Source: SVTX01 sp045653805
Lineage (GTDB): Bacteria; Bacillota; Clostridia; Oscillospirales; CAG-272
DNA length: 64,000 bases
Direction of reading: 5' to 3'
NCBI GenBank assembly: GCA_045653805.1
Contig: JAZOMF010000079.1
Span: forward strand, 1 to 64,000
Part shown: positions 56,850-64,000 of the stretch, one piece after another
How the letters are laid out: the number at the start of each line of letters is the position of its first letter
How positions within the stretch are numbered: the stretch's first letter is position 1
Made by a program: the position numbers and the translations under genes
The notes under the pieces: model-generated
The model's input: only the letters and a program-made list of their open reading frames with translations
What the model was told of the DNA's origin: nothing
Databases searched by the model: none

Positions 56850-59801
56850 GTGAAAAAAGTTCTTCGTGATCTTCAGGAATATATGAGCGAAATTGCCAAG
56901 GCGTACGGCAAAAAAGATGCCTATCGCTACTTTGTCAATGACCGTGTAGTATCCAAGACATTTATCGAATTTGAAAGAGACGTTAATGCTGTCGCTTCTT
57001 ATTTCGTTAAAAATAGATGGCACGGTAAGCACATCGCTATAATTGGATCAACAAGCTACCCTTGGGTGGTGACCTTTTTGGCGGTTGAGTGCAGTGGTAA
57101 CGTGGTTATCCCTATCGACAAAATGCTTCCTGAAGTTGACATGATCAATCTCTTGGCAATGGGTGATGCAGACGTTGTGTTTCTTGCTGATGAGTTCGCG
57201 TCTATGGCAACTCCTATAAGCGCGGCAGAGAATAATGTTCAGGAAATCATCTGCTTCACCGGAAAAAAATATGAAGAATGCCTTGCTACAGAGCCTGTTG
57301 ATCTGCCCAAGATCGATCCCGATGCTATGGCAGAGATACTTTTCACTTCGGGCACGACCGGCGTGAGCAAGGGTGTTATGCTTACACAAAGAAACATTGT
57401 TTCCAATATTTGCGACATATATAGAATGGACTTCAGACAGAATCTTGATTGTGATGCTATCGTTATGTCGGTTCTTCCCATTCACCATACCTTTGAGTTG
57501 ACGGTGGACAACCTTGGCGTGCTTTATTGCGGTGCGACCGTATGCATTAACGATAAGCTCGAGAATATCGTTGCAAACCTTAACCTTTTCAAGCCATCCG
57601 TAATTTTGGTAGTTCCCGCAATAGCAGAGGCTTTCTACAAAAAGGTTATGGACGGACTTTCCAGCGGAAGCAATAAGAGAAAGATTGCCTTTGCCCGCAA
57701 GTTAAGCAAGATATGCAAGTTCTTTAAGATCAACGCCAAGCGCAAGATATATAAGTCGGTTCTCAAGAAGTTTGGCGGCAATCTTACTAACGTTATCGTC
57801 GGCGGCGCAGCACTTCGCCCCGAGATAGCCGAGGCATTCGACGAGTTTGGTGTAAATATGTATCAGGGCTACGGACTTACCGAGTGCGCCCCCCTTATTT
57901 CTGCAAACTATCCGGGGTGCAATAAATTCGGTTCTGTGGGTAAGCCCGTAGAGTATATGGACGTGAAGATCGTTGACGGCGAGATCATGGTAAAGGGCTC
58001 AGGCGTGATGTTGGGATACTACAAGAATCCCAAGGCAACTGCAGAGGCTTTCACCGAGGACGGATATCTCCACACAGGAGACCTGGGCTGGCAGGACGAG
58101 GATGGCTACCTCTACATAACAGGCCGCTCCAAGAACCTTATAATTCTCGACAACGGAAAAAATATATACCCCGAGGAGCTTGAGTCTCACATCGGAAATA
58201 TCGTAGGCATCAAGGACGTAATGGTTTACGAGAACAAGGGTAAGATCTGTGCCGCAGTTCTCCCCGTCAACGCCAATGACGAAAATCTTATCAAGCAGAT
58301 AAAGCAGGGAATAAAGGATTTTAATGCCGAACAGCCATCCTATAAGAGAATAGTTTCTATTGTCTTTATTTCCAAGGAGTTCCCCAAGACCACTACCTTA
58401 AAGATAAAGCGTAAGGAAGCGGTTAAGATGATAAAGGAGCAGGTGGTTAAAAAGACCGTGGCTCACGTTCCTCCCACCACTCGCGAGCAGAAAAAGATAG
58501 TTACAGCCTACGAAAACGTGCTCGGATGCAAGAACATCGGCATCAAGGATGATTTCTTCGACCTTGGAGGCGATAGCCTTGCAGCACTTGAGGTGGCATC
58601 AATCATCGGCGTTCCTGCGCAGGAGCTTTACGAGAATCCCACCGCAGAGCTGCTTGAAAAGGTGCTTATCGAGGCAAAGGTCAAGGCAAAGACAGAGAGA
58701 AGCGGCGTTGACGTAAACGAGCTTATCAAACACAAGGCTAATATAGATAGCAATCAGGAGGTCGAGCGCATACTGTTGACGGGTGCGACGGGATACCTCG
58801 GTGCCCACATTCTCCGTGAGCTTATGCGCCGTGGAATCAAGGTTCGTTGCCTTGTGCGAAGTGAAGAAAAGCTTCGACAGGTGCTTGAATATTATTTCCC
58901 CAAGGAATATAAAAAGTTCAATTATAAAGTGGTAATCGGTGACATAACCCAGCCCAAACTCGGTCTTACCGATGAAAAATACCACAGTCTTGCGAAAAAG
59001 ATTGATATGGTTATCCACACTGCGGCAAACGTAAGCCATGCGGGTCACTACGAGGAGTTTGAGCTGACCAACGTCATAGGTACACAAAATGTTATTGATT
59101 TTTGTAGTTTTGCAGGCGCGGTGCTTCAGCATACCTCAACCGCCAGTGTTCACGGTGCGGGAACGGTTGCGCAGAAGAATCCCGACGCGATTTTTGACGA
59201 GTTCTGCCTCGACGTAGGTCAAAATTACGTTCAGAACGTTTATATTCACTCAAAGTATAAAGCAGAGGAGAGAGTTCTCCTTGCAAGAGAAGAGGGACTT
59301 CGTGCAAACATTTTTCGAATCGGTAACCTCACTTGGCGCGCAAAGGACGGAAAGTTCCAGAAAAATGCAGGATCCAACGGGTTCCTTGGTCGTTGTCGCG
59401 GAATTTTGCAGGTAGGCGTTTATTGTAGCGAGATCGACGAATACCCCATCGACTTTACAGCAGTAGACGAGTGTGCAGACGCCTTTGTTCGTCTTTCCCT
59501 CAACCACAAGGTTAATAACATTTATCATATGTACAACCCTGACCTTTTCTCAATCGGAAGGTTTGGTAAAAAGTGCTTTGTGAAGTTAAAGAAGGTATCC
59601 CACGAGGAATTTGAAAAGAAGGTAAGAGATAATATCAGCGAAAAGGATGTTGCAATTCTTTCCTTCTACAGTACCATAGCATCTGAATCTGCCAACGTGC
59701 CTATGAGCAACGATTTTACCGTTAAGGAGCTTAAAAAGCTCGGGTTTAAGTGGTCTAAGATCAAGCTCAAATACCTCAGCTTCATGAGAAAGCTCAAATA
59801 A
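56850..59801 (+). CDS. Adenylation-carrier-thioester reductase protein (carboxylic acid reductase-like)
   Basis: A 983-residue protein with three modules. Residues 1 to about 530 are an AMP-forming acyl-CoA synthetase/adenylation domain (FTSGTTGVSKGVMLTQRNI near 165, YGLTECAP near 340, TGDLGWQDEDGYLYITGR near 410). About 545-615 is a carrier domain with the phosphopantetheine serine in DLGGDSLAAL near 576. About 640-983 is an NADPH thioester reductase (LLTGATGYLGAHILREL, catalytic Tyr-Lys in YIHSKYKAEE near 798). It should activate a carboxylic acid, hold it as thioester and release an aldehyde or alcohol. A fatty acid is the likely substrate given the lipid-related genes behind it. GTG start. 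Confidence 0.9.
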   Translation: MKKVLRDLQEYMSEIAKAYGKKDAYRYFVNDRVVSKTFIEFERDVNAVASYFVKNRWHGKHIAIIGSTSYPWVVTFLAVECSGNVVIPIDKMLPEVDMINLLAMGDADVVFLADEFASMATPISAAENNVQEIICFTGKKYEECLATEPVDLPKIDPDAMAEILFTSGTTGVSKGVMLTQRNIVSNICDIYRMDFRQNLDCDAIVMSVLPIHHTFELTVDNLGVLYCGATVCINDKLENIVANLNLFKPSVILVVPAIAEAFYKKVMDGLSSGSNKRKIAFARKLSKICKFFKINAKRKIYKSVLKKFGGNLTNVIVGGAALRPEIAEAFDEFGVNMYQGYGLTECAPLISANYPGCNKFGSVGKPVEYMDVKIVDGEIMVKGSGVMLGYYKNPKATAEAFTEDGYLHTGDLGWQDEDGYLYITGRSKNLIILDNGKNIYPEELESHIGNIVGIKDVMVYENKGKICAAVLPVNANDENLIKQIKQGIKDFNAEQPSYKRIVSIVFISKEFPKTTTLKIKRKEAVKMIKEQVVKKTVAHVPPTTREQKKIVTAYENVLGCKNIGIKDDFFDLGGDSLAALEVASIIGVPAQELYENPTAELLEKVLIEAKVKAKTERSGVDVNELIKHKANIDSNQEVERILLTGATGYLGAHILRELMRRGIKVRCLVRSEEKLRQVLEYYFPKEYKKFNYKVVIGDITQPKLGLTDEKYHSLAKKIDMVIHTAANVSHAGHYEEFELTNVIGTQNVIDFCSFAGAVLQHTSTASVHGAGTVAQKNPDAIFDEFCLDVGQNYVQNVYIHSKYKAEERVLLAREEGLRANIFRIGNLTWRAKDGKFQKNAGSNGFLGRCRGILQVGVYCSEIDEYPIDFTAVDECADAFVRLSLNHKVNNIYHMYNPDLFSIGRFGKKCFVKLKKVSHEEFEKKVRDNISEKDVAILSFYSTIASESANVPMSNDFTVKELKKLGFKWSKIKLKYLSFMRKLK

Positions 59802-59815
59802 GAGAAAGGAATACT

Positions 59816-62740
59816 ATGAGAATAGGTATTGATATAGGATCAACCACAATCAAATGTGTTGTGCTTGACGATAACGGCAATCTTCTCCATAAGAGCTATG
59901 AGCGTCACTACGCCATGATCACCGAGAAGACCCGTGAAGTCATCAAAGGATTAATCGAAAAATTTAATATAACCGAGCCTGTAGTCTGTGCGGTTTCGGG
60001 CTCTGCGGGTATGGGACTTGCCGAGCGTGCAGGCGTACCATTCGTGCAGGAGGTTTATGCTACCAAGGTTGCTATCAGCAACCGTCTGCCCGATACCGAC
60101 GTAGTTATTGAGCTTGGCGGCGAGGATGCAAAGATACTCTTCCTTAAAGGAAATCTTGAGGTTAGAATGAACGGTACCTGTGCCGGCGGTACGGGTGCGT
60201 TTGCCGACCAGATGGCAAGCCTTATGCAGATCGAAACGGGCGAGATGAACGAGCTGGCAAAGAGCTACGAGAAGATATACTCCATCGCATCGCGTTGCGG
60301 AGTTTTCGCAAAGACTGACATCCAGCCCCTCTTGAATCAGGGCGCGAGAAAAGAGGACATCTCGGCAAGTATCTTCTACGCGATCGTTAACCAGACCATC
60401 ACAGGTCTTGCACAGGGTCACCCCATCGAGGGCAATATAGTGTATCTCGGCGGTCCCTTGACCTTCCTCTCCGAGCTTCGTCGTGCATTTGATAAGACTA
60501 TCGGATGCGAGGGCACTTGCCCCGAGGATTCTCTTGTGTTCGTTGCTCTCGGAGCGGCTTACTACGCCGAGGAGAAGGTAGACCTTCAAAAGGCTTACGA
60601 AATAATCGGTGAGAAGGCGGATTTCACCGCCGACACCTCTCTCCGTCCTCTCTTTACCGACAGAGCTGAGTACGATGAGTTTATGGAGCGCCACAACGCT
60701 CACAGAGTGCCCCGAAACGAGGGAGTTGAGTATTCGGGCGATGCCTACCTCGGTATCGACTCGGGTTCTACCACCTTGAAGCTGGTTTTGACCGATAAGG
60801 ACGGCTCTATCATCTTCTCTAAGTATCAGTCTAATCAGGGTAAGCCCATCGAGGTCGTAAGAGATACCCTTATTGAAATGTATGAGAAGTATCCTAACGT
60901 CAAGATCGTTTCCTCTGCGGTAACGGGTTACGGCGAGGATATGATGAGAAGTGCGCTTGGTATCGATATCGGCGTGGTTGAGACGGTGGCTCACTTTACC
61001 GCGGCTAAGTATTTTATGCCTGACGTTGAGTTTATCATCGACATCGGCGGTCAGGATATGAAGTGCTTTAAGATTCGAAACGGCGCTATTGATAATATAT
61101 TCCTCAACGAGGCTTGCTCCTCGGGTTGCGGCTCCTTCCTCCAGACCTTTGCCAACTCCTTGGGTTACCCCATCGACGAGTTTGCAAATCTCGGTCTTTT
61201 TGGAAACAATCCCGTTGACCTGGGATCGAGATGCACCGTATTTATGAACTCATCGGTAAAGCAGGCGCAGAAGGAAGGCGTTACCGTTGAGAATATCTCT
61301 GCTGGACTTTCCATCAGCGTAGTTAAGAACGCGCTTTATAAGGTTATAAGAGTTCACTCGGCAGAGGAGCTTGGAAAGAGAATAGTTGTTCAAGGCGGTA
61401 CCTTCCTCAATAACGCGGTTCTTCGTGCATTTGAGCAGGAGATCGGAGTAGAGGTCATTCGTCCCGACATCGCAGGAATGATGGGTGCTTATGGTGCGGC
61501 ACTTTACGCCAAGCAGATGAAAAAGCATAAGGGTTATTCGGGAATTCTCTCCTACGAGGATATGAAGAGCTTTACATATTCCATCAAGAGCGTGACCTGT
61601 AAGGGCTGTAACAACCGCTGTCAGCTTACCGTCAACGATTTCGGCGGCGGACGCAGATTTATCGGTGGCAACCGTTGTGAAAAGCCGGTTACCAACAAGG
61701 CGCAGGACGATTCTCTCAATCTCTACGAATATAAGCTCCAAAAGCTTGCTTCTTACCCCGAGGGAGAGGGAAGTCGCGGAGTTATCGGTCTTCCTATGGC
61801 ACTTAATATGTATGAGCTGTATCCTTTCTGGAATACGCTCTTCCGCGAGCTTGGATTTACCGTTAAAATGAGCGGATTTTCCAACCGTAAGCTCTATCTT
61901 AAGGGTCAGGGAACTATCCCATCGGATACCGTATGCTTCCCCGCAAAGATGGTGCACGGACATATCCAGCAGCTGATAGAGATGGGTGTTGATACTATCT
62001 TCTACCCCTGTATGACCTACAATTTCAATGAAAAGAAGGCCAAAAACTGCTTTAACTGTGCGGTTATCGCAGGATATCCCGAGGTTATCGAGGCAAATAC
62101 CCTCAACTTCGGTAAGATAAAGTACGTAAACGATTACGTAGGCCCTCACAACAGAGGAGAGTTTGCTTCGCGCTTTACAAAGGTGCTTGAAAAGCATTTC
62201 GGCTCGTTCAAGGCAAGCGACGTGAAGAAGGCTTGTAAGAAGGCTTACGAGGCGTATGACGAATATATGGCAGACGTAAACCGCGAGGGCTTGCGCATCG
62301 TCGAGGCGGCAAGAGCAGAGGATAAGAAGATAATCGTTCTTGCAGGTCGCCCCTACCACGCCGACCCCGAGATAAACCACGGAATACATAAGCTCATCGC
62401 CGCACTCGGCTTTGCCGTTGTGTCGGAGGATGCGGTCGCTTGTATGGTTGATAAGTTCAACGTCAACCTTATGAGCCAGTGGACGTATCACCAAAGACTT
62501 TTCTCTGCGGCAAAGTACGTGTCGGAGCAGAACGACATGTTCATCGTTCACTTGGTTTCCTTCGGATGCGGTCTCGACGCGCTTACTACCGACGAGGTGA
62601 GAAGTCTGCTTGAGCACTACGGACATCTTTACACCCAGATCAAGATCGACGAGGTAACTAACCTGGGTGCTATCAAAATAAGACTGAGAAGCCTTATCGC
62701 GGCAATAGAACAGAAGAACAAGGAGAAGGGTAATGAATAA
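59816..62740 (+). CDS. plsA: PlsA-like BcrAD/BadFG ATPase with DUF2229 domain
   Basis: A 974-residue protein with two ASKHA ATPase domains of the 2-hydroxyacyl-CoA dehydratase activase type (IDIGSTTIKCVVLDD at 4; IDSGSTTLKLVLTD near 313). Each keeps the two cysteines that hold a bridging [4Fe-4S] cluster: NGTCAGGTGAF and SRCGVFAKTD in the first, NEACSSGCGSF and SRCTVFMNSS in the second. After about 590 comes a DUF2229 domain (CKGCNNRCQLT, CFPAKMVHGH, CFNCAVIAGYP). This architecture, with the next gene, matches the PlsA/PlsR plasmalogen synthase pair known from Clostridium perfringens; acyl-CoA dehydratase activation is the alternative. Confidence 0.78.
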   Translation: MRIGIDIGSTTIKCVVLDDNGNLLHKSYERHYAMITEKTREVIKGLIEKFNITEPVVCAVSGSAGMGLAERAGVPFVQEVYATKVAISNRLPDTDVVIELGGEDAKILFLKGNLEVRMNGTCAGGTGAFADQMASLMQIETGEMNELAKSYEKIYSIASRCGVFAKTDIQPLLNQGARKEDISASIFYAIVNQTITGLAQGHPIEGNIVYLGGPLTFLSELRRAFDKTIGCEGTCPEDSLVFVALGAAYYAEEKVDLQKAYEIIGEKADFTADTSLRPLFTDRAEYDEFMERHNAHRVPRNEGVEYSGDAYLGIDSGSTTLKLVLTDKDGSIIFSKYQSNQGKPIEVVRDTLIEMYEKYPNVKIVSSAVTGYGEDMMRSALGIDIGVVETVAHFTAAKYFMPDVEFIIDIGGQDMKCFKIRNGAIDNIFLNEACSSGCGSFLQTFANSLGYPIDEFANLGLFGNNPVDLGSRCTVFMNSSVKQAQKEGVTVENISAGLSISVVKNALYKVIRVHSAEELGKRIVVQGGTFLNNAVLRAFEQEIGVEVIRPDIAGMMGAYGAALYAKQMKKHKGYSGILSYEDMKSFTYSIKSVTCKGCNNRCQLTVNDFGGGRRFIGGNRCEKPVTNKAQDDSLNLYEYKLQKLASYPEGEGSRGVIGLPMALNMYELYPFWNTLFRELGFTVKMSGFSNRKLYLKGQGTIPSDTVCFPAKMVHGHIQQLIEMGVDTIFYPCMTYNFNEKKAKNCFNCAVIAGYPEVIEANTLNFGKIKYVNDYVGPHNRGEFASRFTKVLEKHFGSFKASDVKKACKKAYEAYDEYMADVNREGLRIVEAARAEDKKIIVLAGRPYHADPEINHGIHKLIAALGFAVVSEDAVACMVDKFNVNLMSQWTYHQRLFSAAKYVSEQNDMFIVHLVSFGCGLDALTTDEVRSLLEHYGHLYTQIKIDEVTNLGAIKIRLRSLIAAIEQKNKEKGNE

Positions 62741-64000
62741 GACGACGCATTACAGAGAAAGAGTTAAATTTACCCTTAAAATGAAGAAGGATTACACCAT
62801 CCTCACTCCCAGCATGGCGCCTATCCACTTCAAGATATTGCGCCCCATTCTTCAACGCGAGGGTTATAAGATCGACATTATGGAGAACGAGGGCCCCGAG
62901 GTTCTGGAGCTTGCCCTCAAATATCTCCACAACGATATGTGCTATCCTGCAATGCTTACCACGGGTCAGATGCTTGCAACCATGAAGAGCGGCAAATACG
63001 ACCCCGATAAGGTTGCAATGATCATCACCCAGTCGGGTGGCGGTTGCCGAGATAGTAACTATATCAACATTATGCGTAAGGCTTTCGAAAAGGCGGGCTA
63101 CCCCAACGTACCCTTCATTTCGGCTAACGTATGGCTTATGGAGCTTAATCCCGGCGTATTTATGAGCCCCGCAGGCTTCCTTCAGGCGGTCGCAGGACTT
63201 ATCTACGGAGATATGATAATGATATGCTCCAATCAGATCCGCCCCTACGAGGTCAATAAGGGCGAAACCGACGCTATGATCGAAAAGTGGACCACCAAGC
63301 TTGGCGAGACCTTCTATAAGGGTCGCGGATACAGCGTTGGCGCAATTAAGAAGAATCTTAAAGCAATTGCCGACGATTTTGCTTCTATTAAGATAGAAAA
63401 GACCGATAAGGTCAAGGTTGCAGTTATCGGAGAGCTTTTCCTTAAATATTCCGCGCCAGGTAACAACCACCTTGAAGAATTCCTCGCAGAGCAGGATTGC
63501 GAGGTCTACGTGCCCTCCATTCTCGGCTTTGGTATCTACAAGACCAACGGCGCGCTTGAGGACATCCGCCTTTACGGTGGCAACCCCTTCAAGAAGCTGA
63601 TACTTGAAGTGGTTATGAAGTATATGTTCTGGATGGAGGATATACTCATTTCGGCAATCGAGGCTAACCCCGCATTCGTTCCCCCCGAGAGAGTCAACGA
63701 CCTCAAAAAGAGAGCCGAGGGCGTTATCGGAATCGGAAACAGTATGGGCGAGGGCTGGTATCTTGCGGCAGAAATGCTGGAGTTTGCCGACCACGGATAT
63801 GAAAATATCGTTATCGTTCAGCCCTTCGGATGCCTGCCCTGCCACGTTGCGGCAAAGGGAATGATCAATAAGGTAAGACGAGTTGACCCCAGACTCAACA
63901 TCGTCGATATCGAGTACGACCCCGGCGCAACCAAGGTAAATCAGGAAAACCGTATCAAGCTTATGCTTGTAGTCGCAAAGGAAAATTTGCAGAAGAAAAA
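62733..64000 (+). CDS. plsR: PlsR-like HgdB/DUF2229-family subunit, partial
   Basis: The first 422 codons of a gene cut by the window end. It starts 8 bases inside the previous gene, with GGAGAAGGG upstream. Cysteine motifs HNDMCYPAM, TQSGGGCRDSNY and QPFGCLPCHV match the iron-sulfur-binding D-component (HgdB) family of 2-hydroxyacyl-CoA dehydratases and PlsR. In many Firmicutes this part is fused to PlsA in a single chain of about 1400 residues; here the two are separate, overlapping genes. Confidence 0.78.
   Translation, partial: MNKTTHYRERVKFTLKMKKDYTILTPSMAPIHFKILRPILQREGYKIDIMENEGPEVLELALKYLHNDMCYPAMLTTGQMLATMKSGKYDPDKVAMIITQSGGGCRDSNYINIMRKAFEKAGYPNVPFISANVWLMELNPGVFMSPAGFLQAVAGLIYGDMIMICSNQIRPYEVNKGETDAMIEKWTTKLGETFYKGRGYSVGAIKKNLKAIADDFASIKIEKTDKVKVAVIGELFLKYSAPGNNHLEEFLAEQDCEVYVPSILGFGIYKTNGALEDIRLYGGNPFKKLILEVVMKYMFWMEDILISAIEANPAFVPPERVNDLKKRAEGVIGIGNSMGEGWYLAAEMLEFADHGYENIVIVQPFGCLPCHVAAKGMINKVRRVDPRLNIVDIEYDPGATKVNQENRIKLMLVVAKENLQKK

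Overview
The window looks like a chromosome segment of an anaerobic Gram-positive gut Firmicute of class Clostridia, probably an uncultured Oscillospirales- or Christensenellales-like lineage. The reasons are an IspH-ribosomal protein S1 fusion, a PlsA/PlsR-like (2-hydroxyacyl-CoA dehydratase family) gene pair, strong TTGACA-17-TATAAT promoters with AGGAGG ribosome sites, dockerin/cohesin surface proteins, unsaturated-uronate catabolism, and the short intergenic hairpin repeats typical of such genomes. No species can be named from the sequence alone.

Layout. (1) 1-3050: a glutamine synthetase/sugar isomerase operon on the minus strand, then tRNA-Leu(CAG) with a broken second copy between it and its promoter. 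(2) 3160-29620: one long plus-strand surface-polysaccharide locus from a near-consensus promoter to a strong terminator. It holds an amino-sugar head (aminotransferase, acetyltransferase, ATP-grasp, phosphoglycosyl transferase), several GT4 glycosyltransferases, Wzy-like polymerase, Wzx-like flippase, a sialyltransferase-like protein with a NeuA-like cytidylyltransferase, LicD plus an IspD/TarI-like enzyme, a three-gene phosphonate cassette (nucleotidyltransferase-cytidylyltransferase-PEP mutase fusion, Fe-alcohol dehydrogenase, phosphonopyruvate decarboxylase), and CapE/CapF/CapG for UDP-L-FucNAc interleaved with AT-rich decoration genes. The simplest reading is a FucNAc-containing capsule or exopolysaccharide carrying a hydroxyethylphosphonate-type group. 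(3) 29637-37290: uracil permease, then an RpiR regulator, a flavoprotein, a hairpin array, cmk, plsC and ispH-S1. (4) 37355-40842: an unknown membrane coiled-coil protein, tRNA-Val(GAC), a 1.04 kb element bounded by 83-bp inverted repeats that starts at the tRNA CCA end, and degV. (5) 40916-52335: uronate catabolism (GH88, KduD, KduI fused to an extra N-terminal domain), two AraC-type regulators, a 1470-residue secreted protein with cohesin-like and dockerin modules, and a membrane-anchored cohesin-like protein. (6) 52355-56600: a cation/Ca2+ antiporter, an ArsR/SdpI/CPBP-protease operon, and a tRNA-Pro(CGG) locus with pseudo-tRNA units. (7) 56768-64000: an adenylation-carrier-reductase protein followed by a split PlsA/PlsR-like pair, the last gene running off the window; this may be an ether-lipid or plasmalogen operon.

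The most unusual signals are non-coding. Two arrays alternate unique hairpins with a constant 7-8 base spacer (GTGATATT/AATATCAC and ATTTCAC), each starting at the stop codon of the upstream gene. Two unrelated tRNA genes are each preceded by a broken copy interrupted in the D-loop. A hairpin repeat family shows a compensatory base-pair change between copies. Assignments rest on reading motifs; no database search was possible.
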